The translations under genes were made by a program, and so were the position numbers. From Planctomycetota bacterium (GTDB lineage: Bacteria > Planctomycetota > UBA1135 > JACQFD01), in NCBI GenBank assembly GCA_016792805.1, contig JAEUHX010000051.1, positions 1-44,712 of the forward strand: a stretch of DNA of 44,712 bases, written 5' to 3'. The notes below the pieces were generated by a model. The model ran no database searches. It was not told the origin of the DNA and worked only from the letters and a program-made list of their open reading frames with translations. Of the stretch, positions 7,167 to 16,800 are shown piece by piece. Numbering within the stretch: position 1 is the stretch's first letter; every line of letters begins with the position of its first letter.

Positions 7167-8966
7167 TTACTCTTCGTCGGTCTTGAGCACGGCGAGGAAA
7201 GCCTTCTGCGGAATCTCGACGTTGCCGACGGATTTCATCCGCTTCTTGCCTTCCTTCTGCTTCTCGAGGAGCTTCTTCTTTCGAGAGATATCGCCTCCAT
7301 AGCACTTGGCGATCACGTTCTTCATCAGCGGCTTGATCGTTTCGCGAGCAACAATTTTTCCGCCGACCGCGGCCTGCAACGCCACTTCAAACAGATGCCG
7401 CGGAATCTCGCGCCGCAGCTTGAGCAGGATGGCGCGGCCGCGGCGCTCGGCCTGATCGCGCTCGAGGATCGTCGAGAGCGCGTCGACTTCCTGGCCGCTG
7501 ACGAGAATGCGACATTTCACGAGGTCGGCCGCCCGGTAGCCCGAGAGCTCATAATCCATCGTGCCGTAGCCGCGTGTGGCGCTCTTCAGCTTGTCATAGA
7601 AATCGAAGAGGATCTCCGCGAGCGGCATGTGGAACACCAGCAGCACGCGCGTCGGCGTCAGGTGCTCCTGCTTCACATAATCGCCGCGGCGCTCGATACA
7701 TAATTGCATCATCGCTCCGACGGCTTCCGCGGGAATCAGCATCGAAAGCTTCACGATCGGCTCGCGAAACTCGCCGAATGTCGACGGGTCGGGGACTTCG
7801 GCGGCGCTCTTGATACGGCGGACCTCGCCGTCGTTCATCACGATCTCGTAGCCTACCGAGGGCGCCGTCGTCACGATGTCAATATTGCTTTCCCGCTCGA
7901 TGCGCTCCTGCACGACGTCCATGTGCAGCAAGCCCAAGAATCCGCAGCGGAAGCCGAACCCGAGCGCCTCGGAGGTCTCCGGCTCATAAGTGAACGACGC
8001 GTCGTTCAGCGAGAGCTTGTCGAGCGCCTCGCGCAGCGCCTCGTAGTCGGAGTGGTTCGTGGGGTACATTCCACAGAACACCATCGGCTTCGGCTCGACG
8101 TAGCCTGGCAGCGAGGCGGCGCGCTCACCTTTCTCGGCCGTGACCGTGTCGCCCACGCGGACGTCACGAATGCGCTTGATATTTGCGGTGATGTATCCGA
8201 CCTCGCCCGCCTCGAGCTTCTCGACCGGCTGCTTCTTCGGCTTGAAGACGCCGACCTCGAGCACCTCGTAGGCGCGCCCCGTGCCGATCATGAAGATCTT
8301 GTCGCGCTTTCGGATGCAGCCGTCGACGACGCGAATGTAAACAATCACGCCCACGTAGTCGTCGTAGACGGAGTCAAAAATCAGCGCCCGCAGCGGCTTG
8401 TCGGCTTCGCCCTTGGGGGGCGGAATCTTCTCAATGATCGCGTGGAGCAGCTGCTCGACGTTCTGGCCGGTCTTGGCCGAAACGCGTGAGCAATCCTCAC
8501 GCGGAAGCGCCAGCGTATTCTCGATCTCCTCGTCGACGATGTCGGGATGGCTGTGAGGGAGATCAATTTTGTTCTGTACGGGAATAATCGTGAGCCCCGC
8601 ATTGACCGCAAGAGTGGCATTGGCCACCGTCTGCGCCTCGACGCCCTGCGACGAATCGACCAGCAGCAGCGCCCCTTCGCACGCCTGGAGGCTTTTCATG
8701 ACTTCGTAGGCGAAGTCGACGTGCCCCGGCGTATCGATCATATTGAGCTTGTATTCTTTCCCCTTGTATTTGTAACGCATCGCGACGGCCTTCGCCTTGA
8801 TCGTGATGCCGCGCTCGCGCTCGAGGTCCATGCCGTCGAGCAGCTGCTCGCGCAGATCGCGCTTCTCGACCGTCCCTGTGATCTCGAGGAAGCGGTCCGC
8901 CAGCGTCGACTTGCCGTGGTCGATGTGCGCAACGATGCAGAAGTTGCGAATCGTGGAATCGGCCAA
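7167..8966 (-). CDS. lepA: Elongation factor 4 (LepA), ribosome back-translocating GTPase
   Basis: 599 aa, full family length. G1 AHIDHGKSTLADRFLE, G2 GITIKAKAV, G3 DTPGHVDF, G4 NKIDLPHS and G5 SAKTGQNV are all present. The LepA-specific C-terminal domain follows (KMKS-like basic end KRMKSVGNVEIPQKAFLAVLK). The GTPase binds ribosomes and affects translocation and 30S assembly. It is the first gene of the operon lepA-lepB-lepB; the promoter must lie in the 186-base divergent gap shared with the plus-strand gene at 9153. Confidence 0.97.
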   Translation of the reverse strand: MADSTIRNFCIVAHIDHGKSTLADRFLEITGTVEKRDLREQLLDGMDLERERGITIKAKAVAMRYKYKGKEYKLNMIDTPGHVDFAYEVMKSLQACEGALLLVDSSQGVEAQTVANATLAVNAGLTIIPVQNKIDLPHSHPDIVDEEIENTLALPREDCSRVSAKTGQNVEQLLHAIIEKIPPPKGEADKPLRALIFDSVYDDYVGVIVYIRVVDGCIRKRDKIFMIGTGRAYEVLEVGVFKPKKQPVEKLEAGEVGYITANIKRIRDVRVGDTVTAEKGERAASLPGYVEPKPMVFCGMYPTNHSDYEALREALDKLSLNDASFTYEPETSEALGFGFRCGFLGLLHMDVVQERIERESNIDIVTTAPSVGYEIVMNDGEVRRIKSAAEVPDPSTFGEFREPIVKLSMLIPAEAVGAMMQLCIERRGDYVKQEHLTPTRVLLVFHMPLAEILFDFYDKLKSATRGYGTMDYELSGYRAADLVKCRILVSGQEVDALSTILERDQAERRGRAILLKLRREIPRHLFEVALQAAVGGKIVARETIKPLMKNVIAKCYGGDISRKKKLLEKQKEGKKRMKSVGNVEIPQKAFLAVLKTDEE

Positions 8967-9152
8967 GGGAGCTCGCGGAGTTCTGGATGGGGACAGGGAG
9001 CCCCGGAGAATACGCGATGCCCTGCGGAGGCCGAAGGGGGCGGGGCGCCGTCTCGTCCCGCGGTGCGGGTGGTGGATAGACTGCGGGCCGAGTCAGCTCG
9101 GTCGAGTTGTTGGGCCCGGCTGCGCCGCCACGCCTCCCCAGGAGATCCTCCC
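8967..9152. promoter_or_regulatory. Divergent promoter region between lepA and the peptidase-hydrolase gene
   Basis: 186 bases between two divergent genes must hold promoters for both. On the plus strand, AGGAG lies about nine bases before the ATG at 9153, a good ribosome-binding site that decides that start. No confident -35/-10 boxes can be read. Confidence 0.45.
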
Positions 9153-11147
9153 ATGCCGACGCCCAAGCACATCCTCGACGCGCGCCCCGACACTGTCGAT
9201 TTTCGCGACCTGCTCTACGTGCCGACCCTTGTGGAGGTGCAGGAGGAGCTGCCGCTCGATCGCTACGCGGAGGCGGAGGTGCCGATCCTCGACCAGGGGC
9301 AAGAAGGGGCCTGCACTGGCTTTGGGCTCGCGACGGTCGCCCATTACCTGCTCCGGACGCGCGATCGACGGCCCGACCCAGGCGAGGTAAGCCCGCGGAT
9401 GCTCTACGAGATGGCGCGCCGTTACGACGAGTGGCCTGGAACGGACTACTCGGGTTCGAGTGCCCGCGGAGCCATGAAGGGATGGCACAAGCATGGCGTC
9501 TGCTCGAAGAGCAGCTGGCCCTACCAGCCTGGGCAGGACGGCGGCGTGGCGACGACGGAGCGGCTGCGCGAGGCGGCCGGGCGCCCGCTCGGCGCCTACT
9601 TCCGCGTGAACCACCGCGACCTCGTCGCCATGCACTCGGCCATCACCGAAGCGGGCATTCTGTATGCGACGGCGACGGTGCATGCCGGCTGGGAAAAAGT
9701 GAAGTCGGACGGAAAGATCGCGTACAGCTCGGAGATTCGGGGCGGCCACGCCTTCGCAGTGGTTGCATATGACCGGGAGGGATTCTGGATTCAGAACTCC
9801 TGGGGCGAAGGCTGGGGTAAAGATGGATTTGCACATTTGAGCTACTCCGACTGGCTCGAGAACGGCAGCGACGTTTGGGTCGCGCGGCTCGGCGTGCCGG
9901 TGGAACTCGAGAAGAAGGCGAGTGCGAAGGCCAAGTCGGCGTTCTTCGGCGTGAAGGACGGCGCCTCCCACGCCGACGTGCGCCCGCACGTGATCAGCCT
10001 CGGGAATGACGGCGTCCTCTCCTCGTCGGGGAGCTATGCGAACTCGGCGGCGGAAGTGGCGAGCTTCCTCGAGGAGGATCTGGTGCAAAGTACAAAAAAT
10101 TGGGGAAAGCGGCGCGTGCTTCTGTATGCCCACGGCGGCTTGACAGGGGAGCGCGGCGCGGTGCAGCGCGTGGGCGAGTACCTGAGGCCGCTCACCGATG
10201 CGCAAGTCTGGCCCGTTGCATTTATCTGGCACACCGACTTCTGGACTACGGTATCCAATATTCTCTCGGAAGCGGTTCGCTCGCGCCGGCCCGAAGGGCT
10301 GCTCGACAAAGCGAAGGACTTTTTGTTGGATCGCCTCGACGATGGCCTCGAGCCGATCGCGCGCATGCTCGGCGGCAAGGCGCTCTGGGACGAAATGAAG
10401 GAGAATGCCCTGCGCGCTACGACGGAAGCAGCGGGCGGGGCTCGGCTCGCGCTCTCAAAGCTCGATCCGATTTGTGATTCTGCGAAGCTCGAGCTGCACG
10501 TCGCAGGGCACAGCGCCGGCTCGATTTTCATGGGGCCGATCGTGCAGTGGCTCACGGCTCCGAAAGGACAGGCGATCACGGCGGGGCCGCTCGCTGGCGC
10601 CGGGCTCCAGGGGCTCGGGCGCAAGCTCGCGTCGGTTACGCTTTGGGCGCCCGCCTGCTCGACGCAGCTCTTCAAGGATTGTTACCTCCCCGGCATCCGA
10701 TCGGGGGCGATCAAGAAGTTCCGATTGTTTACGTTGAGCGACGAAGCCGAGCAGGATGATCACTGCGGGAACATCTATCACAAGTCGCTTTTGTATCTTG
10801 TCTCGCATGCGTTCGAAGAACGTCCGCGCACGCCCTTCTTCCGGCCGAACGGCATGCCGATCCTCGGCCTGGAGCGCGATCTCCGCGACGACAAGGAGCT
10901 GGCGAAGCTTTTTGTGACCAAGAAGGCGCCGTCGGCGGCCGACGCCGTCGTTTGGCTGCGGAGCCCGAACCAATTCGGAGAGCCCTTCGCGTCGAAGGCG
11001 ATGCACCACGGCGACTTCGACGACGACCGGCCGACGGTGCGATCGCTGCTGGCCACGATGACGAGCGTCTCGGAAGGGGCCGGCGCCAGCTTTGCGTTCT
11101 CGCGCTCGTCGGCGTCGCGCTCGGCGCGGCGCAAGCTGCTGCAGTAA
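9153..11147 (+). CDS. Papain-like (C1) cysteine peptidase fused to an alpha/beta hydrolase
   Basis: 664 aa. The N-terminal domain (about 40-250) is papain-fold: oxyanion Gln48 and nucleophile Cys54 in DQGQEGACTGFG, His199 in RGGHAFAVV and Asn215 in IQNSWGEGWG, all in the usual order. The C-terminal domain (about 315-620) resembles an alpha/beta hydrolase: RVLLYAHGGL (a strand followed by an HGG oxyanion turn) and the nucleophile elbow AGHSAGS with Ser454. There is no signal peptide or propeptide, so it is probably cytoplasmic and made active, unless released by another route. The start is fixed by AGGAG at about -9. Substrates are unknown; the pairing suggests one enzyme that cuts peptide and ester or amide bonds. 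Confidence 0.85.
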   Translation: MPTPKHILDARPDTVDFRDLLYVPTLVEVQEELPLDRYAEAEVPILDQGQEGACTGFGLATVAHYLLRTRDRRPDPGEVSPRMLYEMARRYDEWPGTDYSGSSARGAMKGWHKHGVCSKSSWPYQPGQDGGVATTERLREAAGRPLGAYFRVNHRDLVAMHSAITEAGILYATATVHAGWEKVKSDGKIAYSSEIRGGHAFAVVAYDREGFWIQNSWGEGWGKDGFAHLSYSDWLENGSDVWVARLGVPVELEKKASAKAKSAFFGVKDGASHADVRPHVISLGNDGVLSSSGSYANSAAEVASFLEEDLVQSTKNWGKRRVLLYAHGGLTGERGAVQRVGEYLRPLTDAQVWPVAFIWHTDFWTTVSNILSEAVRSRRPEGLLDKAKDFLLDRLDDGLEPIARMLGGKALWDEMKENALRATTEAAGGARLALSKLDPICDSAKLELHVAGHSAGSIFMGPIVQWLTAPKGQAITAGPLAGAGLQGLGRKLASVTLWAPACSTQLFKDCYLPGIRSGAIKKFRLFTLSDEAEQDDHCGNIYHKSLLYLVSHAFEERPRTPFFRPNGMPILGLERDLRDDKELAKLFVTKKAPSAADAVVWLRSPNQFGEPFASKAMHHGDFDDDRPTVRSLLATMTSVSEGAGASFAFSRSSASRSARRKLLQ

Positions 11148-11207
11148 TGGCGGCGATCCACGGGGCGGAGCGAGCCCTCCGAGCCGAATCCTCGGCCCGG
11201 AGGCGGG

Positions 11208-11306
11208 GAGGACGTTTCAAAAGTGCTCCCGGTGCTTGTACTGGTGCTACGCACTGCGAGCGCGACGAGGCCTGCGCGCAGCTCGGATGACTTTTGAAGC
11301 GTCCTC
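11208..11306. repeat. Structured intergenic element A (short form)
   Basis: The element is bounded by 17-base inverted arms GAGGACGTTTCAAAAGT (11208-11224) and the complement of GAGGACGCTTCAAAAGT (11290-11306), one mismatch. The interior, GTGCTCCCGGTGCTTG followed by GTGCTACGCACTGCGAGCGCGA, closely matches the reverse complement of the element at 27613-27794, but the middle of that longer element is missing. It lies in the 211-base gap between two plus-strand genes. Confidence 0.75.
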
Positions 11307-11358
11307 CGGGGGCTCCGCCCCACGCAAACGGCTTTTGACCGGATTGCGCGGCGCGGAT

Positions 11359-11925
11359 ATGACTCGAGTTGTGGCAGCAGTACGCAATCCATTTCGCTTG
11401 CGGTGGACCCGCTCCGCGCAGCTGTTGATGCTGCTCGCCTGCCTCCAGACCCTACTTTTCGGGTCGCTTCCCCGCGGTGGCGCCGCATCCATCCACTCCC
11501 ATGGAGCGTTCGGGCTCCACGTGCACCTTTGGGAGAGCGGGGAGGGCTCGCTCCCCGCGGAGCACGAGGAGCACCACTCGGCGCCAGAGGCCGCCGGCTC
11601 GACGAGCGGGGAGGCGGACGGGACGCTCGACCACGCCGCCGGCACCTTGGCCGAATACGAGGGCGAGTATCCACAGAACGCGCCCAGCCGGCCGACGGGA
11701 TTCTTACTCAAGATTCCGGACTTCGTCTGCAGCGCGCCGCGCGTCAGAAGCATCCCTGCGCTTGTGTGGCTTCGGCTTCCGACAGCCGAGCTTTTGTGGG
11801 TTCAGGTTCCCGTCTGTACGGAGCCTTTCCTTCGGCCCATGGCGTCTCTTCGACGGCGCCCGCCGAGTTCTGTAGCCTCGGGATTGGCAGCAATTCTGCG
11901 CACGAGCCACGCGATCCTCGTGTAG
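11359..11925 (+). CDS. Small exported His-rich protein upstream of metal efflux genes
   Basis: 188 aa. An Arg-rich start and a hydrophobic segment (about residues 18-35) suggest a signal peptide or membrane anchor. The following stretch is rich in His and acidic residues (SIHSHGAFGLHVHLWE, then EHEEHHS), as expected for metal binding in the periplasm. Small His-rich proteins commonly precede czc/cus operons and act as metal sensors or buffers; that role here is inference from position and composition. I recognise no named family. The start ATG at 11359 was chosen because the longer frame upstream runs through repeat element A. Confidence 0.6.
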   Translation: MTRVVAAVRNPFRLRWTRSAQLLMLLACLQTLLFGSLPRGGAASIHSHGAFGLHVHLWESGEGSLPAEHEEHHSAPEAAGSTSGEADGTLDHAAGTLAEYEGEYPQNAPSRPTGFLLKIPDFVCSAPRVRSIPALVWLRLPTAELLWVQVPVCTEPFLRPMASLRRRPPSSVASGLAAILRTSHAILV

Positions 11926-12167
11926 CGCGAGCGTGGTGCCGGCCCCGCGGGGCCGGCGTATCCCATCGCTCCCAAAGATCGCACCCAAGTCGGCTCGATC
12001 TGTTGGATCCTTGCGGCCGGCTAAACCGGCAGCTCTCGGGCATCTCCGAAGGCTCGCCCCTCGGCCGCACCGCCCTCACATCCGGCATCGCGCTCAGTCG
12101 GCCACGAACTGTTGTTCTTGGCTTCTCGAGCGCCTCCATTGCGGACGCATTGGGAACGGCTCGCCTC
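11926..12167. other. Spacer with two GC-rich hairpins before the efflux adaptor gene
   Basis: About 240 bases without a gene. Just past the preceding stop is a perfect 20-base palindrome, GCCGGCCCC-GC-GGGGCCGGC (11938-11957). A smaller hairpin GCCGG/CCGGC with a 5-base loop lies at 12016-12030. Neither has a T-tract. They may attenuate or process a transcript that continues into the efflux operon. Confidence 0.45.
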
Positions 12168-13808
12168 ATGCCTCGATTCACGCTGTCTCGTTATTGGAAC
12201 TTATTGCTTCTCGCCAGCGTCGCGGCAGCTCCGCTGCTCGGCCCCGCCTGCTCGCCTCCGAGCGCCGCGACACCCCAGCAAGAGCTGGCGGCCCCCGAGC
12301 CGAGAAGCATCACGGTCGTGGGTGAGAAAGCACTCCTACATTTGGTGCATCCTCATCTCGTCCAGGGAGGCACCGCAGGCTTCCTCGCCCATCTGACGGC
12401 CCGCGAATCCGGGGAGCCGATTCGCGAAGGCTCGGTCACGTTGAGCTTGGGCAGTTCATCCTTCACGGCCAATACTCCACAGAAGGACGGCCTGTTCGTC
12501 CCCACGGGCGCGCTGCCGAGTGCCGGCACATTCCGAGCGGCCCTGACGATCCGAACTCCTCTCATCAATGAGACATTGAGCTTGGGTGACCTCGTCGTGC
12601 ATCCGAGTCTCAAAGATGCAGAGGCCGCGGCCCGGTCCTCGGCTCAGGCGCTGCAGCGCGACGCAGTGCCCTTCATCATGGAGTCGCAATGGAAGGTGAA
12701 GTTGCTGCTGGCCGCGGCCGAGAAGCGCACTCTCGCCGACCGTCTTTCTGTGCAGGCGTGCACCGTGATTCCCGAGGATGCTTCCGTCGAAGTGGCAGCT
12801 CCCGCGACGGGACTTCTCGTCGCGCCGCAGCCTGGGCGCATGGTGAAGACCGGCGAGCAGGTCGGGGCGAAGCAGGTGCTCGCTCGCGTGGAGCCGCCCC
12901 TCAGCACAAGTGAGATTGCACAGATTCGATCTCTCGAGATGGAGTTCGACCTGCGCGCCCTCGAAGCCGCCCGCGAGCGCAGAGCCGCCGAGGCGCGGCT
13001 CAAATTCGCGGAGATCGAGCGGGAGCGCGTTGTGAAGCTCCAGCCGGAGGGTCTCAGCACCAAGAAGCAGCTCGAGCAGGCTGAGCAGAATCTCGCCGTC
13101 GCCCGGAGCGAGCACGAGTCGGCTGTCCGGATGAGTGATCTCGTCGAGCGGATGATTCAGCAGCGCATGATGGGCACCGGAGGGCGCGCGACGGCTCCCG
13201 TACAGATAGCCGTCGAAGCCCCGTTCGCCGGTGTGGTCGTCGACGTCCACGCCGTCGCTGGCGCCTCCATCGAATCCGGTCAGCCTATCTGTAAGATCGT
13301 CGATCCGGCACGCCTCTGGGTCGAGGCGAAGGTGCCGGAGCTCGACCTTGCGCGCGCGATCGCCGGCTCACCGGCGTTCGCCACCTTCATCGGAGCGCCC
13401 GGAGAGAAGTTTCAGCTCGCAGGAGTGGCGGGCGGACTCCCGTACGTCTCCCATGAGGTCGAGCAGTCAACGAGAACAGTCCTCTATCGCTACCAGCTCG
13501 ATAATTTGCAGCGGCGGCTGCAGGCCGGAATGGTCGGCGAGGTTCAAATTGTTGCAGGCGCTCGGGAGGTTGCAGTCGCAATTCCCGCCGAGGCCGTGCT
13601 TCGGGAGCACGGTGTGGCGAGCGCTTATGTGATGGTCGACGGTGAACTGTACCAGCGGCGCGAGCTTGTGCTCGGGCTGAGCGATGGAGGGTGGGTCGAA
13701 ATCATCCAGGGAATCCGTGCGGGGGAATATGTGGCTTCTCGCGGCGCCCACGCGGTGCGGCTCGCCGCCCTCACTCCGGCTTCGTTCGGCGAAGGCCATT
13801 CGCACTAG
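12168..13808 (+). CDS. RND efflux periplasmic adaptor (CzcB/CusB-like)
   Basis: 546 aa. The N-terminal signal (NLLLLASVAAAPLLGPACS) may end at lipidated Cys28, though the lipobox is imperfect. Residues about 45-155 form an N-terminal beta domain seen in long CusB/CzcB adaptors. Next come a lipoyl/barrel half (EVAAPATGLLVAPQPGRMV), an alpha-helical hairpin (about 245-325, Glu/Arg-rich heptads) and the returning barrel (VEAPFAGVVVDVHAVAGASIESGQ). The membrane-proximal domain ends in a short His tail (EGHSH). It bridges the inner-membrane pump to the outer-membrane channel. The stop overlaps the AGGAG of the next gene, 12 bases away, so the genes are one operon. Confidence 0.9.
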   Translation: MPRFTLSRYWNLLLLASVAAAPLLGPACSPPSAATPQQELAAPEPRSITVVGEKALLHLVHPHLVQGGTAGFLAHLTARESGEPIREGSVTLSLGSSSFTANTPQKDGLFVPTGALPSAGTFRAALTIRTPLINETLSLGDLVVHPSLKDAEAAARSSAQALQRDAVPFIMESQWKVKLLLAAAEKRTLADRLSVQACTVIPEDASVEVAAPATGLLVAPQPGRMVKTGEQVGAKQVLARVEPPLSTSEIAQIRSLEMEFDLRALEAARERRAAEARLKFAEIERERVVKLQPEGLSTKKQLEQAEQNLAVARSEHESAVRMSDLVERMIQQRMMGTGGRATAPVQIAVEAPFAGVVVDVHAVAGASIESGQPICKIVDPARLWVEAKVPELDLARAIAGSPAFATFIGAPGEKFQLAGVAGGLPYVSHEVEQSTRTVLYRYQLDNLQRRLQAGMVGEVQIVAGAREVAVAIPAEAVLREHGVASAYVMVDGELYQRRELVLGLSDGGWVEIIQGIRAGEYVASRGAHAVRLAALTPASFGEGHSH

Positions 13809-13820
13809 GAGCTGGGGCCG

Positions 13821-16800
13821 ATGAATCCTTTGATCCAGTGGGCGCTCGGGCACCGCGGGCTCGTGTTGCTCATGGCGAGCGTGCTCATCGCGATCGGTTC
13901 CTATGTGGCCGTGCGGATGCCGGTCGACGTCTTTCCCGATCTGACGGCACCCACTGTTACGATTCTCGTCGAAGGGCACGGCACGTCTCCAAAAGAGATG
14001 GAGTCGAGAGTCACCTATCCGATCGAGGCGGCCGTCAACGGCGCCACCGATGTAAGGCGCGTGCGCTCGGCGACCGCGCTCGGACTCTCGGTCGTTTGGG
14101 TTGAGTTTGAGTGGGGCACCGACATCCATCGAGCGCGGCAAACGGTGGCTGAGCGTCTCGCGACGGTGATGGGGAGCTTGCCGCCCGAGGTGGAGCCTCC
14201 GCGTCTCGCGCCGGCCTCCTCGATCATGGGGGAGATCCTTTTTGTGTCACTCACTTCGCCCTCTCACAGCCAGCTTGAGCTGCGAAGCGTCGCCGCGACA
14301 CAGCTCCGCCGCCGGCTTCTGGCGGTTTCTGGGGTCTCGCAGGTGACACTGATCGGAGGGGATACCAAACAGTATCAAGTGGTGCTGTCTCCCGAGCGGC
14401 TGAAGGCGTTCGCGATCTCTCCTTCCGAGGTCGCGCAGGCGCTGCGGGAATCGAATGAGAACGTCGCCGCCGGCATTCTTGTGGCTGGTCCGATGGAGAC
14501 CATTGTGGAAGGGCTCGGGCGGATTCGCGCTCCGCAGGACATCGGTGATGCCGTCGTTGCATTCCGAAACGGAGCCGCCATTCGAGTGAAAAGCCTTGGA
14601 ACTGTACAGATTGGCGCGGCATTCAAGCGCGGCATCGGCTCGGCATCGAGGCGCGGACCGAACTGGGAGCCGATCACGGAGGCCGGCGTCATCTGTGCGA
14701 TACAGAAGCAGCCCGGATCGAACACGCTCGAGCTGACTCGACGCATCGAGCTCGTGCTGCAGGAGATTCAGGCGAATCTTCCGCGCGGGATGTTTCTCAA
14801 TACCAAGCTCTTCCGGCAGGCGAGTTTTATTGAGACGTCCATCCGCAATACGACGATCGCGCTCATCGAAGGCGCCATCGTCGTTGCGATCATCGTCATC
14901 GCCTTCCTGGCGAGTCTCCGGGCGAGTGCCATCACGCTCATTACACTTCCGATCTCCTTACTCGCGTCGCTGCTGGTGCTCAAGCTCATCGGGAGCACGG
15001 TGAATACGATGACGCTCGGCGGCATGGCTATTGCCATCGGCGCGCTCGTCGACGACGCGATTATTGATGTTGAGAATGTCGTTCGACGACTTCGGGAGCG
15101 TCGATCTCAGGGCATTCACGCGGGAAGCTCGGCGCTTCGGATCGTCTTTGAGGCGAGCGTAGAAGTCCGCTCTTCTATCGTCCTGGCGACCGTGATTATT
15201 GTGCTTGCGTTCGCGCCGATCTTCCTTCTACCCGGCGTCGAGGGGCGGCTGCTGGAGCCGCTCGGGCTCGCATTCACCGTGGCGCTCAGCGCTTCGCTGT
15301 TGACGGCATTGACCGTGACCCCTGTGCTCTGTCTTCTGCTGCTCCCTAAGAGCAGAACGGTCCGCACGGGCGCCGAGCCGCGTGTCGTTCACTGGTTGAA
15401 GATTCCCTATAAGCCATCGCTGCGGTGGGCCATGAGGCACCCGCGATTTGTTGCCGCCTCGAGCATCCTGCTCTTGCTGGGGAGCGCGATCGCTGGCGGA
15501 TCGATGGGCCGAAGCTTTCTGCCGGAGTTCAATGAAGGCGCGCTCGTCGTGGGTATTGTAACGTTGCCTGGGACGTCGCTGGAACAGAGCGACGAGCTTG
15601 CAAAGCTCGTGGAGAAGGCGTTGATGCGCCATCCCGAAATTGTTGCCATCGGCCGGCGCACGGGACGCGCCGAGGAGGATGAGCACGTCCAGGGGGTGGA
15701 GGCGAGCGAGATCGACCTCACGCTCGACATGGAGGCTCCCGTGCGGCTCGGGCAGCGCCGCAGAAGCAAGGAAGATCTGCTGACTGCGCTTCGCGCCGAG
15801 CTGGCGGGAATCCCCGGCGTGCAGGCGACGTTCGGGCAGCCGATCAGCCATCGCATCGATCACATGCTCTCCGGTACGAGAGCGAGCATTGCCGTAAAGA
15901 TCTTTGGTGAGGATCTGCAGACGCTGCGAAGCCTCGGCAGCCAAGTGGAAGCCGAGATGAGTAAGATCAACGGCGTTGTCGATCTTTCTACGGAGCAGCA
16001 AGCTCAGGTCCCGTCATTGGACGTGGAGCTTCGGCGCGACGCCCTCGCGCGCCACGGTGCCCGGGTTTCCGATGCCGCGAGCGCATTGCGGCTCGCCTCG
16101 GGAGGCGACGTCGTGGGGCAGGTGCTGGAAGGATTGCATGCGTACGATCTTCTGGTCCGGGTCGGCACACCCAAGTCGCAATCTCCCCAGTCGATTCAGG
16201 AGACGTTGGTCGAGCTGCCCGAAGGCCGGCAACTGCCTCTCCGATATCTTGCATCGTTCGAGGAGGGCTGGTCTCCCAATTTCATCAGCCGAGAGAATGT
16301 TCAGCGCAAGATTGTTGTAATGTGTAATGTCTCCGGCCGCGACATGCGAAGCGTCGTCGATGATGTTCGCCTCGCCATCGAGAGGAATGTCGAGCTGCCG
16401 CAGGGCTACTACGTCGAGTTCGGCGGCCAGTTCGAGAGCTCGGAGCGCGCCGCAACGCTCCTCACTCTCTGTGGCGCCGCGATCACTCTTGGGATATTGG
16501 CATTGCTTTATTTTAACTTTCAGTCGCTTCGAGACGCGCTCTTCATCCTGCTGAACCTGCCGCTGGCCCTCATCGGCAGCGTGCTGGGCGTCTACTTGAC
16601 GGGCGGCATCTTCACGGTGGCTTCAATGATCGGGTTCATTACGGTCTTCGGCATTGCCACAAGAAACGGAATCATGATGGTGTCCCACGTCCGTCACCTC
16701 CAACTCGTGCAGGGCGTAGCCTCGTTCCCCGAGGCCGTGGAGCGAGGCGCGGTGGAGCGGTTGGCACCCATCATGATGACGGCGCTCGCAGCTGGGCTCG

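Noticed and set aside
5505..7703. Very long plus-strand open frame antisense to the signal peptidase and lepA genes
   Set aside because: Its translation is Arg/His-rich without motifs and mirrors strongly conserved genes on the other strand; it is a high-GC shadow frame.
11208..11306. Intrinsic terminator for the peptidase-hydrolase gene
   Set aside because: The arms are far apart, there is no T-tract, and the same sequence recurs elsewhere in opposite orientation, which fits a repeat element better.
12456..13250. Minus-strand open frame inside the efflux adaptor gene
   Set aside because: It lies wholly within a well-supported adaptor coding region and has no family features.
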